Positions 13,422 through 19,238 of a stretch of 27,611 nt of DNA are shown in pieces. The notes beneath the pieces are model-generated. The model was given only the letters and a program-made list of their open reading frames with translations. It made no database searches and was not told the DNA's origin. Source of the stretch: a virus. A program made the position numbers and the translations under genes. Positions within the stretch are counted from its first letter, which is position 1. Each line of letters starts with the position of its first letter. The stretch spans positions 1 through 27,611 of IMG/VR virus record IMGVR_UViG_3300020580_000231; one strand, given 5' to 3'.

Positions 13422-13999
13422 CAGCCTGTGACCTCTGCCTTAAATTTCCCTCTCAGAATCGTCCCGTACCTCTCATAGAACCTCTGCGAGAATCGAGTAA
13501 CCCATAGGCTCGGAGGCATTCTACGAATCCCCTGGTCGATATGGCTAATCAGTCTTAGGACCTCGCCGTGCTCCCCTCTAGTGACGTGCTGCCCCACCCG
13601 CTCATCCAGGTTCAGAAAGACCCCCTCCATCTTCATGTGATAGTCGTCATCCCTCACCAGCTCACTTATGGACTCGAACATAGCCAGGTGATGACTAGGG
13701 ATAGACTTTCTGATCTCGTTACTAAGCCAGCCCATGTGACGTACGAACCCATGCCGGACCATGTCCTTTTGCGAAGCGTATGGGAAGCGCTTGGAGGCCA
13801 GAATGATGTCGGCTTGACGAGCTAGCATAGGAGGAACGTTGAGGGCTATGGTGTGGGAGCGGCCTTTGTCATCAGCTCCGGGGACTAGGAATTGATCTAG
13901 TTGGGCGAGGGAGACCTCGTCATCGGACATGGCGTCCTGGAATTCTACGCCTACTAGATCGGCCTCCTCTTCGGGGCCACGCTTACGCCTATTGCTCAT
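13421..13999 (-). CDS. Ribbon-helix-helix-like phage protein, 192 aa
   Basis: The acidic N-terminal 45 residues look disordered. Residues about 48-90 (HTIALNVPPMLARQADIILA followed by FPYASQKDMVRHGFVRHMGW) resemble the strand-helix-helix of RHH/CopG-type DNA binders and match a pattern I have seen in environmental phage proteins. The remaining C-terminal half is helical, with no signature. A DNA-binding role is inferred. ATG 13999 lies in an ATGA overlap with a tiny frameshifted gene. Confidence 0.55.
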   Translation of the reverse strand: MSNRRKRGPEEEADLVGVEFQDAMSDDEVSLAQLDQFLVPGADDKGRSHTIALNVPPMLARQADIILASKRFPYASQKDMVRHGFVRHMGWLSNEIRKSIPSHHLAMFESISELVRDDDYHMKMEGVFLNLDERVGQHVTRGEHGEVLRLISHIDQGIRRMPPSLWVTRFSQRFYERYGTILRGKFKAEVTG

Positions 14000-14071
14000 T
14001 GGATCGTTACCGGCTCCATCGCTGTATTACCGTTTTCGTCGATTAGTACTTTGGAGTTCTAGGCGCTTCAT
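13996..14071 (-). pseudogene. Tiny gene (about 24 codons) with a one-base frameshift
   Basis: ATG 14071 overlaps the stop of the upstream gene (ATGA), and a stop at 13998-13996 overlaps the next ATG (ATGA), exactly the coupling seen between real genes here. The two ends lie in different frames and the span is 76 nt, one more than a multiple of three. Dropping one A from the AAA at 14050-14052 joins MKRLELQ to VLIDENGNTAMEPVTIQ. Otherwise a 14-residue peptide ends at 14027. Possibilities are a decayed gene, a sequencing indel or a +1 frameshift. Confidence 0.4.
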
Positions 14072-14235
14072 TTGAGACTATCCATCCATTGCAATAATTT
14101 CAAGAACCGTTCAAAGTTCTTATTCGAATAGTCCCAAATCTCCCGAAGATCATTCGGTGTCCAATCTCGCGCCAGTACCCGATCCTCCTCTGGGTCGTTC
14201 ATTTCAGCAATTTTAGTGTCCAATGTACGTTTCAT
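14068..14235 (-). CDS. Hypothetical protein, 55 aa
   Basis: Not recognised. This charged, mostly helical protein (DWTPNDLREIWDYSNKNFER) has a Trp-rich core. ATG 14235 has AAAGGAG about 14 nt upstream. An in-frame GTG at 14292 would add 19 residues and overlap the preceding gene. The end overlaps the next start by 4 nt. Confidence 0.6.
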   Translation of the reverse strand: MKRTLDTKIAEMNDPEEDRVLARDWTPNDLREIWDYSNKNFERFLKLLQWMDSLK

Positions 14236-14269
14236 TTGCTCAGTTAGTACTCCTTTATTGCAGCACTCA

Positions 14270-14584
14270 TTATCTAGGGACCTTGAATCCACCCATGCTC
14301 GGGATCATCAGGGGGCTCCTCAATTGCTTCAGGTTATCCTCGTGGGCTTTACGCTTCTCCTCGAACCCCCGGATCTGCAATAGGTACTCGGATTTTTGGA
14401 TGATGATGAAGTAGGATAGGGCTTTGGCTAGGTCCCCGGACGCGATGCAGTTGTCCATCTCATCGAGGTTTTGGAGAGAGGTTTGTTTGATGGCTAAGAC
14501 TTCGAGGGTGGCTTTGAGTTCGGCCTCCTGCTGGAGAATGAGCTGGGGTATTTGATCGGGGGTGATGCCTTGGATTTGGGGCAT
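14270..14584 (-). CDS. Helical coiled-coil protein, 104 aa
   Basis: Not recognised. It is nearly all helix: QQEAELKATLEVLAIKQTSL, then MDNCIASGDLAKALSYFIII, then GFEEKRKAHEDNLKQL, with a Gly/Pro-rich tail. ATG 14584 is chosen because it overlaps the stop of the small membrane protein gene (TAATG). The longer frame from TTG 14608 lies wholly in that gene. The fold suggests a dimeric structural or adaptor protein. Confidence 0.65.
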   Translation of the reverse strand: MPQIQGITPDQIPQLILQQEAELKATLEVLAIKQTSLQNLDEMDNCIASGDLAKALSYFIIIQKSEYLLQIRGFEEKRKAHEDNLKQLRSPLMIPSMGGFKVPR

Positions 14585-14748
14585 TAGTCTTGGGACCTCG
14601 CTATCCAAGTTATGAGAGCCATGATGAGTAATTCGGCCCCACCGATTAATTCAGCATAGTGTATGCCCAGGAGACCAAATACGCCTAGAGTGGTTAGAAT
14701 CCAGGACCCCAGGAAGAGATGGAATAGCGGAAGTTTATAGTCCTTCAC
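14584..14748 (-). CDS. Two-helix membrane protein, 54 aa
   Basis: GTG 14748 overlaps the stop of the MazG-like gene (GTGA) and the stop overlaps the next ATG (TAATG). The product has two clear hydrophobic segments, LFHLFLGSWILTTLGVFGLL (about residues 8-27) and GAELLIMALITWIA (about 37-50), with a short polar hairpin between and a charged tail. It therefore sits in the inner membrane. It could be a holin-like or superinfection-related peptide, but an early-operon position argues against lysis. Confidence 0.75.
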   Translation of the reverse strand: MKDYKLPLFHLFLGSWILTTLGVFGLLGIHYAELIGGAELLIMALITWIARSQD

Positions 14749-15218
14749 TTACGGCCTCCCTCTAAAATCTGCCTCTCACCTTTGAGATCCCGGACCTGGG
14801 CATCGTGCTCGGTGAATCGGTCGGGGAAACGTTTTTGGAGCTTTAGGACGTTGCGGGTGAGCATTTCTTGGAAAGATACCTCCAGGGCATCACAGGCAAT
14901 CCTGGTATACCAGAGGGAATCCCCGCCCTCCTCAATAAGATTCACGCGGTCCAGCTCTTTGCCATAGAAGATGTGCTTTTTGAGCTGATCGGCGAACTCC
15001 CCGGCCTCAGTACAAAGACCAAGAGCGGCATGGAGGAGACGCATGGTCCTCCATGAATCTTCTGGCGTCCAATATAGGCGGTCATGGGCCATGCCATATT
15101 GATCCCTATCGGGCTCGGTATTAGTGGCCATCTTTACGAACCATTCGAGGTCCACAGTACTGATAACATCGGGGTGGGGTAGATCCATGGGGGGTAGTTG
15201 TGACATACAGATGAACAT
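14745..15218 (-). CDS. MazG-like all-alpha nucleotide pyrophosphohydrolase
   Basis: The metal-binding signature of the family is present as E71-x2-E74 (CTEAGEFADQLKKHIFYG) and E97-x2-D100 (LIEEGGDSLWY). Such enzymes hydrolyse (d)NTPs to monophosphates and PPi. Phage versions are thought to shape nucleotide pools or lower (p)ppGpp. At 157 aa it is a single-domain member. It is the first gene of the long leftward replication operon. AAGGAG lies only 2 nt before ATG 15218, while the in-frame ATG 15206 is 14 nt away, so the true start is uncertain by 4 codons. Confidence 0.8.
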   Translation of the reverse strand: MFICMSQLPPMDLPHPDVISTVDLEWFVKMATNTEPDRDQYGMAHDRLYWTPEDSWRTMRLLHAALGLCTEAGEFADQLKKHIFYGKELDRVNLIEEGGDSLWYTRIACDALEVSFQEMLTRNVLKLQKRFPDRFTEHDAQVRDLKGERQILEGGRK

Positions 15219-15388
15219 TGCTCCTTAGACGTGAATCATGTTACTCTCTTTAGCAGAAGCCATTATCGGCTATGGCTAAGGGTTATGGTCTCTCCTCAAA
15301 GACCAGCCTAGCCTGAGGCCGTTGATCGGTGATGGCCTGGTTGAGACGCTGAAACGTCCCACTGGGCCTCTAAACCTAAGAACTTGGA

Positions 15389-15469
15389 ATGGGGACAGTC
15401 AATACGTTAGTCTCCACGTCATTACCCATGGATCGTACTGGCTTGGCATTCTATTTCAACTGTCCCCAT
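15389..15469. repeat. 11-bp perfect inverted repeat, arms 59 nt apart
   Basis: ATGGGGACAGT at 15389-15399 and its exact complement ACTGTCCCCAT at 15459-15469 could pair around a 59-nt loop in either strand's RNA, or serve as paired protein sites. Confidence 0.65.
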
Positions 15470-15515
15470 GATAGGCTCGGGTATCGCTACCCTGCTTACA
15501 CAGCCAAAGCCTTTC

Positions 15516-15645
15516 ACGCCTGAATCCGTTACCTACACCCTCTACGCTTAAGTGCCCGTCAGAGGACCGCGAGATCCACGCTCAGGGGTTAACCCATAAT
15601 TGGATTCGGATGAATGGCGCTTTCAACCATTACAGATTCAGGCGT
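15516..15645. repeat. 11-bp perfect inverted repeat, arms 108 nt apart
   Basis: ACGCCTGAATC at 15516-15526 pairs with GATTCAGGCGT at 15635-15645, and similarity continues for a few bases beyond one mismatch. The right arm lies inside the loop of the next dyad, so the two structures would compete. Confidence 0.6.
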
Positions 15646-15664
15646 CAAAAGCCACGAATCCAAT
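15599..15664. repeat. 10-bp perfect inverted repeat, arms 46 nt apart
   Basis: ATTGGATTCG at 15599-15608 pairs with CGAATCCAAT at 15655-15664. Inside it AATGG/CCATT can form a second short stem. It ends about 78 nt before the TATAAT box of the rightward promoter. Confidence 0.6.
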
Positions 15665-15741
15665 GCTATTACAGTCCTAGCTCTAAGTCAACACCCCTAG
15701 CCCTGTTTATTTTACTTAGTACAAAAGCTCTGGATCTGCTG

Positions 15742-15747
15742 TATAAT
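15742..15747 (+). promoter_or_regulatory. Candidate -10 box of the rightward operon promoter
   Basis: A perfect TATAAT stands about 77 nt before the ATG of the first rightward gene, in the only intergenic region that could drive it. No good -35 lies 16-18 nt upstream, so the promoter may need an activator or a phage factor. Confidence 0.45.
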
Positions 15748-15823
15748 CAAGGAGGTGAAAGGTACCTGGGGTCTATTCACCAGCCCTAGGACCTGTGAAT
15801 TAGAGAAAGGAACATTTGATCAA

Positions 15824-16273
15824 ATGACGAGTCTCCCATCTGGAGTACAGCAAATCCTAACAACCACTGGCATAGGTGGTACGATCACTCAAACCCCCAT
15901 CCCGGTCCTGCCGGGGAATTGGCAAAAGTTCTGTATGCTCACGGATGCTCAGGCGATACTGACTAAAATGCTGAGCGTCGTTCCAGGGGCCACATTGGCT
16001 GTCGTGGAAAATACAGCAGAAGAGGGTATGCTCTACACCTTCGCTTCCACTGACAACACCGCATCTCCCAGGGTGTGGATGATTCAGGGCCTATTAGCCG
16101 ATGGCTCCACGGTTGTGGGCGAATACGCCGGAGGAATGATCGACAGGCAGACCAATCCTCAGCCGTTTATCGACAACACGTCTGGTAACCCCGCAAACAA
16201 CACTTTGCAGTATTCCATCGTGGCCCCTGGTGTCGCTCAGTTCTTTTATGGAGCCCCTGTAGCTACTGCCTAA
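15824..16273 (+). CDS. Hypothetical phage protein, 149 aa, possibly structural
   Basis: Not recognised. It is a Thr/Gly/Pro-rich, beta-looking protein with no signal peptide or membrane segment. The C-terminus (LQYSIVAPGVAQFFYGAPVA) resembles ends of small virion-associated proteins, a weak hint. A longer frame starts at GTG 15755, but that codon is inside the only Shine-Dalgarno-like sequence. ATG 15824 has AAAGGA about 11 nt upstream and is preferred. It is the first gene of the rightward operon with the lipoprotein gene. Confidence 0.6.
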   Translation: MTSLPSGVQQILTTTGIGGTITQTPIPVLPGNWQKFCMLTDAQAILTKMLSVVPGATLAVVENTAEEGMLYTFASTDNTASPRVWMIQGLLADGSTVVGEYAGGMIDRQTNPQPFIDNTSGNPANNTLQYSIVAPGVAQFFYGAPVATA

Positions 16274-16285
16274 AAGGAGACTAAA

Positions 16286-16843
16286 ATGATGAATCTCAAA
16301 ACCAATCTCACTAAGTCCCTTTGCCTGGTTCTGGTGCTCTGCCTAGCCGGGTGCACTCAGGCACAGGTGTTGACGGACCTTGATATCGCGGCTGCCGCCC
16401 TAGCCGCTATCTCCGTGGTCCCCGGCATCCCCGCTCCCTACACCATTTACATAGCCGACACTGCCCAGGCCCTTGATTGTGTCTCAGCGGCCATTGAAAC
16501 AGGCGGTACCAATGCCCAGGTAGCCCTTGCCATCTCCACATGTGGTTTATCGGCGGCTGCCCCTAACATCCCCTCTGGCACCCCCACCACCGTCATAGCA
16601 GCTATTACAGCAGTGATTACGGCTGTACAAAAGGTCATTGCCGATGAGCAGCCCATTATGACCGCTGTGGATCACGGCTCTGTACAATTCAGTCCTAGCG
16701 CGTCTGAATGGCAGGCGTCCTATTTTGGTCCTCATGGCAAGGACAAATTCTCCTTAGGCATCGGTGGTAAGAATCACATCAAAAAGATCCGGGCCACTCT
16801 CGCTAAGGTCAAAGCCAAATTCCCCCAGAAAGGAACCAAATAG
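16286..16843 (+). CDS. Lipoprotein, 185 aa
   Basis: An N-terminal type II signal is clear: basic start, hydrophobic SLCLVLVLCLAGC with the lipobox LAGC and lipidated Cys at 23. The mature part begins Ala/Ile-rich and hydrophobic (about 35-120, with IPSGTPTTVIAAITAVITA) and ends with a basic tail (KIRATLAKVKAKFPQKGTK). A similar hydrophobic-then-basic layout occurs in host-like acidobacterial small lipoproteins. In a phage it could act in lysis (spanin-like), superinfection exclusion or as a moron. The AGGAG ribosome binding site lies 6 nt before ATG. A second Met follows directly. Confidence 0.7.
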   Translation: MMNLKTNLTKSLCLVLVLCLAGCTQAQVLTDLDIAAAALAAISVVPGIPAPYTIYIADTAQALDCVSAAIETGGTNAQVALAISTCGLSAAAPNIPSGTPTTVIAAITAVITAVQKVIADEQPIMTAVDHGSVQFSPSASEWQASYFGPHGKDKFSLGIGGKNHIKKIRATLAKVKAKFPQKGTK

Positions 16844-16845
16844 CT

Positions 16846-16971
16846 ATGGCCACTCTGGGTACGTGGATGATCATGGCATTTGGCTGGCTGGCTACTCCCA
16901 TTGGAGCCTTCTTTGGAGAAGGTCCATGCAGCGGATGCCAGTATCCCTCGCCCACGCCTTTAGGCGATTAG
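16846..16971 (+). CDS. Small membrane peptide with CxxC, 41 aa
   Basis: The frame begins 2 nt after the lipoprotein stop, with AAAGGA 12 nt upstream. The product has one hydrophobic segment (LGTWMIMAFGWLATPIGAFF) followed by PCSGC and a Pro-rich tail ending LGD. It is the last gene before the hairpin at 17025-17098. The function is unknown. A single-span holin or antiholin-like peptide is one option. Confidence 0.6.
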   Translation: MATLGTWMIMAFGWLATPIGAFFGEGPCSGCQYPSPTPLGD

Positions 16972-17024
16972 GCCGGGGCAATTAGGTGTGCTAAGCTAGA
17001 AGGGCTAAACCTCCCTTGTTGAAG

Positions 17025-17098
17025 AGGGCAGTAAGCTAGAGAGTGAATACGAAAGAGGCACTCAGTGAGTAAGCCACACGTCCCTAGTCTACTGCCCT
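17025..17098 (+). terminator. Large hairpin with T-rich tail between convergent operons, terminator or structured RNA
   Basis: Arms 17025-17039 and 17084-17098 pair over 15 positions with one mismatch and one G-T pair, followed on the plus strand by TTATTTTATTT. The 44-nt loop contains its own hairpin (GGC-ACTC-AGT-GAGT-AA-GCC). The position after the rightward operon fits a terminator. The base of the stem touches the stop codon of the convergent leftward gene (17098). The elaborate loop suggests it may also persist as a small RNA 3' end. It is not a tRNA: no T-loop. Confidence 0.6.
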
Positions 17099-17190
17099 TA
17101 TTTTATTTCCTCTGAGCTTCTCCTGCCGAATAGATAGAGGACTGAGCCGCAGATGCGGCCTAGGGCGTAGAAGCAGAGATTAAAGAACAT
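17098..17190 (-). CDS. Small membrane protein, 30 aa
   Basis: ATG 17190 has GGAG 8 nt upstream and overlaps the end of the previous gene by 11 nt. The peptide is one hydrophobic helix (FFNLCFYALGRICGSVLYLF) followed by a basic, then acidic, tail (GRRSSEEIK). Its stop abuts the convergent hairpin. The 13-mer repeat copy 4 lies in the codons for FGRR. The function is unknown. Confidence 0.55.
   Translation of the reverse strand: MFFNLCFYALGRICGSVLYLFGRRSSEEIK
17118..17130 (-). repeat. 13-mer TTCGGCAGGAGAA, exact copy 4
   Basis: This copy lies near the 3' end of the 30-residue membrane protein gene, in the frame Phe-Gly-Arg-Arg, about 20 nt from the convergent hairpin. Confidence 0.6.
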
Positions 17191-17497
17191 GGGTACGGCT
17201 CCTAGATTTTTGTTCACTCTCTACTGTTTCCTCTACAAGTTGTTTGATGCCGCCGATGAGGAGCTTGGTGGGGAAGTGGCCAGGAGAATACAGGATGGTG
17301 ATAGTGAGTTTGCCGTCCTGTTGATGGAATGATAACTTACCCGAGTCGTGCTCAACAATGCCTACTACTTCTCCATGAGGAGGACCCCAATCAAGATTAT
17401 CTGGAGTGACTCTAGCCCCGTGGAGTTTTAGGATGGAGATGAGGCGGGGGAGCACGTAACGGGGACAAGGACAGGTGATAGTGGGGTGACTAGTCAT
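17180..17497 (-). CDS. Hypothetical protein, 105 aa
   Basis: Not recognised. The N-terminus has CPCPRYVLPRLISILKLHGA, then beta-like strands (GEVVGIVEHDSGKLSF, GKLTITILYSPGHFPTK) and a helix (LLIGGIKQLVEETVE), a compact alpha/beta domain. It overlaps the gene upstream by 8 nt and the tiny membrane protein gene downstream. Confidence 0.6.
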   Translation of the reverse strand: MTSHPTITCPCPRYVLPRLISILKLHGARVTPDNLDWGPPHGEVVGIVEHDSGKLSFHQQDGKLTITILYSPGHFPTKLLIGGIKQLVEETVESEQKSRSRTHVL

Positions 17498-17717
17498 CTT
17501 TGAAAGTCTCCAGCATGTGGTCCGGCATAGGGATTGGATCGGGGAGCGGCTCCGTGAGCGGGAAGCCGATGAAGTAACGGATGTCTTCTTCAGTTAATTC
17601 AACCTCCTCATTCTCATGTATCTTGCCCTCCCTGCAACAGTATGAGTCCCAGCCATGGCGTAGGCAGTACTCCTCCCACAGGCCTGCCGAAAACAAATCG
17701 CTCACCGTGATGTGCAT
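17490..17717 (-). CDS. Hypothetical acidic protein, 75 aa
   Basis: Not recognised. Cys residues (C18, C27, C28) and Trp residues are packed in the first half (LWEEYCLRHGWDSYCC). The second half is acidic with repeated Pro (EPLPDPIPMPDHM). It starts the short leftward operon opposite the plus-strand gene at 17776. A TACAAT sequence stands about 11 nt before the ATG, but no -35 is convincing. Confidence 0.6.
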   Translation of the reverse strand: MHITVSDLFSAGLWEEYCLRHGWDSYCCREGKIHENEEVELTEEDIRYFIGFPLTEPLPDPIPMPDHMLETFKDD

Positions 17718-17775
17718 ACCTGGGAATTGTACATGAAAATGGAGTAGGATGGAATAGGTAGGAGGTACTAAAGAG

Positions 17776-18135
17776 ATGACGATGGCTACTCAGAGGGAAA
17801 GAAAGGGCGGGGTCAGGGGCACAGGGCTAAGAGGGGGAAGGGGCATGGGGGATGCATATGACCAACCTATATGTGCGATGGGATATACGGAGGGTACGGA
17901 TGGGAGTTGTATGTGTTACACGGGGGTGTATAACGCGGATGGGAGTTGTGGAGATGCTCAGCCAGTGGTGAATGGGATAGTGCAGCCCATAGGCACGGCT
18001 CCAACGGCAGCGGCCTGTACAGGTCTGTTTTATGGGGGTAGTCCAGGGACAGGGCTGGGGACCTGTGTAGGGCCGATTGATCTGGGGACCCTGTTGCTGG
18101 CTGTGGGGGCATGGTTCATGTTCAAGGACAAATAA
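17776..18135 (+). CDS. Cys-rich, C-terminally membrane-anchored protein, 119 aa
   Basis: A basic Gly/Arg-rich start (about residues 7-24) is followed by a Cys-rich central domain with small repeats (DGSCMCYTGVYNADGSC and later ACTG...TCVGP) and one C-terminal hydrophobic helix (IDLGTLLLAVGAWFMF) ending KDK. It looks like a small membrane protein whose Cys domain lies on one side of the membrane. It is followed 1 nt later by a lysozyme-like gene, so it may be a holin or spanin-like partner; this is context only. GGAGG stands about 10 nt before ATG. In-frame Met codons at 17782 and near residue 24 are alternatives. Confidence 0.6.
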   Translation: MTMATQRERKGGVRGTGLRGGRGMGDAYDQPICAMGYTEGTDGSCMCYTGVYNADGSCGDAQPVVNGIVQPIGTAPTAAACTGLFYGGSPGTGLGTCVGPIDLGTLLLAVGAWFMFKDK

Positions 18136-18136
18136 G

Positions 18137-18544
18137 ATGAGTTTTCTGGCTGACTTCTCCAAATACATCGCTCACATGGAAGGATTCGCAACTATCGGCG
18201 CTATCCCCTGGACTAATAACAACCCTGGGGACCTGGACGCTGGTACACGGGCCATAGGGAAGGATTCTAGGGGCTATGCACAGTATGCTAAGGTGAGTGA
18301 TGGGTGGGCCGACTTGGAAGACCTGATCACCAGGACTCTCACCAATCACCCCAACCTGACGATCCTGACTTTTTTCGCCGGGGAGCGGGATCAGAATGGG
18401 TTGATTGTTCCTGGGGGTTATGCGGGGTATGCTCCGAGTGCTGATCCAAGGGGGCCGAACAATCCTCAGGTGTATGCGGAGTGGGTGGCGAAACAGTTGC
18501 AGATAACGGTGGGAGAGACTTTGTCTCCATTGCTTCAGAGCTGA
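18137..18544 (+). CDS. Lysozyme-like protein with NNPGDL motif, probable endolysin, 135 aa
   Basis: The N-terminal pattern YIAHMEGF...IPWTNNNPGDLDAG, followed by GYAQYAKVSDGWADLEDLI and GYAPSADPRGPNNPQVYAEW, is typical of lysozyme-fold phage and transglycosylase-related proteins in which a helix-borne Glu precedes NNPGNL and an F/Y...G..A..L segment follows. It has no signal peptide, so export would need a holin, and the gene just upstream encodes a membrane protein. ATG 18137 follows the previous stop by 1 nt and is preferred to a codon 60 nt upstream inside that gene. Its last 206 nt overlap a convergent gene. Confidence 0.7.
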   Translation: MSFLADFSKYIAHMEGFATIGAIPWTNNNPGDLDAGTRAIGKDSRGYAQYAKVSDGWADLEDLITRTLTNHPNLTILTFFAGERDQNGLIVPGGYAGYAPSADPRGPNNPQVYAEWVAKQLQITVGETLSPLLQS

Positions 18545-18656
18545 CCTGTTCATCTAGATATCGCATTATGGCGAATACCAGATGACTCAGTTGTACGGTG
18601 TCACGATTGGCAATCAGTTTAGACAATACTGTGATACGATTACTGGGCAAAGTCAT
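18339..18656 (-). CDS. Hypothetical protein, 105 aa, overprinting the endolysin 3' end
   Basis: ATG 18656 overlaps the stop of the GroES-like gene (ATGA), which supports translation. The first ~37 residues (LSKLIANRDTVQLSHLVFAI then MRYLDEQV) look like a normal helical protein. The rest, antisense to the endolysin gene, is low-complexity Pro/Ser/His-rich (SPPTPHTPEDCSAPLDQHSE) and looks like accidental extension. The gene may have lost an earlier stop. Which part is functional cannot be told from the sequence. Confidence 0.5.
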   Translation of the reverse strand: MTLPSNRITVLSKLIANRDTVQLSHLVFAIMRYLDEQVSSEAMETKSLPPLSATVSPPTPHTPEDCSAPLDQHSEHTPHNPQEQSTHSDPAPRRKKSGSSGWGDW

Positions 18657-19006
18657 TCCTTCACCGCCACGATCTGTCCTAGCCTCACCACCACGTACTG
18701 ATTATCCATCTCATCCATGTGGCCTAGGTAGTAGACAGTGGCCCCCCTCTTGACGAGCCGTGAATCCTCGTCCTTGAACTGGCGCATCATCCCCAGGCGA
18801 TTGCTGAAGTACTCACGATTCACCTTAACCACCACTGCCTCTCTCACTGCTTGTCTCTCTAACTCCCCCTGAGCCGCCGACTCAGGTTTATAGACCAGAG
18901 ATCCGGGCTCCCGCTCTTGGGCCTTGGCTTGGACCTTGAGTAAGGCATGGCCGGGGAGAGGTGAACAGGCTAAGGCCTGGGCATCAGTCAAGTTTAGATT
19001 AGGCAT
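18653..19006 (-). CDS. GroES-like (Cpn10) protein, 117 aa
   Basis: The order of elements fits co-chaperonin 10: LPGHALLKV near residue 18 (compare the PLGDRVLVK start of GroES), a mobile-loop-like region, AVVVKVN (compare VVAVG), LVKRGATVYYLGH (compare VKxGDxVxF) and a final YVVVRLGQIVAVKE (compare YLILREDDILAVIE). Phages such as T4 encode GroES substitutes that help host GroEL fold large capsid proteins. Identity by eye is low and the mobile loop is not conserved, so this is a fold-level guess. It is coupled by overlaps to the zinc ribbon upstream and the small gene downstream. Confidence 0.5.
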   Translation of the reverse strand: MPNLNLTDAQALACSPLPGHALLKVQAKAQEREPGSLVYKPESAAQGELERQAVREAVVVKVNREYFSNRLGMMRQFKDEDSRLVKRGATVYYLGHMDEMDNQYVVVRLGQIVAVKE

Positions 19007-19238
19007 TGGTGATTACCTCGTCTCTCAGGAATTCCTCGGTGACTTTGTAGTAGGCCTTGATATAGGTGTTCCTGACCCTGACATCATCACCATCCGAGGG
19101 GCAGTCGTAAGAGCATAATGTCATATCTATCACGTATCCGCATTCGGTGCAGACTAGATAGCACCTCTCCTCAACGATAGTCTGGCCCGATTTAGGGCGT
19201 GCATGTGTTACGGTTTTTGGTTCGGGCTGATTAGGCAT
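18999..19238 (-). CDS. Zinc-ribbon protein, 79 aa
   Basis: Two Cys pairs are visible, CTECG at about 30-34 and CSYDC at about 42-46, preceded by a basic Pro-rich start and followed by a helical tail (YIKAYYKVTEEFLRDEV). The gene overlaps both neighbours by 8 nt. Free zinc ribbons like this usually bind DNA, RNA or a polymerase. The target is unknown. Confidence 0.65.
   Translation of the reverse strand: MPNQPEPKTVTHARPKSGQTIVEERCYLVCTECGYVIDMTLCSYDCPSDGDDVRVRNTYIKAYYKVTEEFLRDEVITNA

Larger units (their letters stand above)
15219..15823. other. Divergent control region without convincing genes, rich in inverted repeats
   Basis: This is the longest gene-poor stretch. It lies between the start of the leftward replication operon and the start of a rightward operon. 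It contains three long perfect dyads (listed separately), a GGGTTAACCC palindrome near 15587-15596, and a clover-like set of short stems at 15313-15370 (GAGGCC/GGCCTC enclosing GACG/CGTC). Two weak coding hints exist: a 44-codon plus frame at 15389-15523, and a minus frame ending at 15283 (TFQRLNQAITDQRPQARLVF) that is open for only 28 codons after a TAG. Neither has a ribosome binding site. A replication origin or structured regulatory RNA is plausible but not shown. No DnaA-box cluster or iterons were seen. Confidence 0.5.

Noticed and set aside
15283-15445. Minus frame interrupted by two TAG codons, suggesting amber recoding
   Set aside because: Other genes in the window end with TAG in the normal way, so TAG recoding is not supported. 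The frame is at best decayed coding sequence.
15389-15523. 44-codon plus frame in the divergent region
   Set aside because: No ribosome binding site, its start lies in an arm of an inverted repeat, and the length is expected by chance.
15389-15664. Bacterial-type oriC with DnaA boxes
   Set aside because: No cluster of TTATNCACA-like boxes or iterons was found; only inverted repeats are present.
17025-17098. Possible tRNA suggested by a 7-bp GGGCAGT/ACTGCCC acceptor-like stem
   Set aside because: No T-loop sequence, no anticodon arm of normal size and the stem extends beyond seven pairs. It fits a terminator-like hairpin better.
18122-18553. 143-codon minus frame opposite the endolysin gene
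   Set aside because: It is antisense to a gene with a lysozyme-like pattern, has no coupling to neighbours and no recognisable domain.
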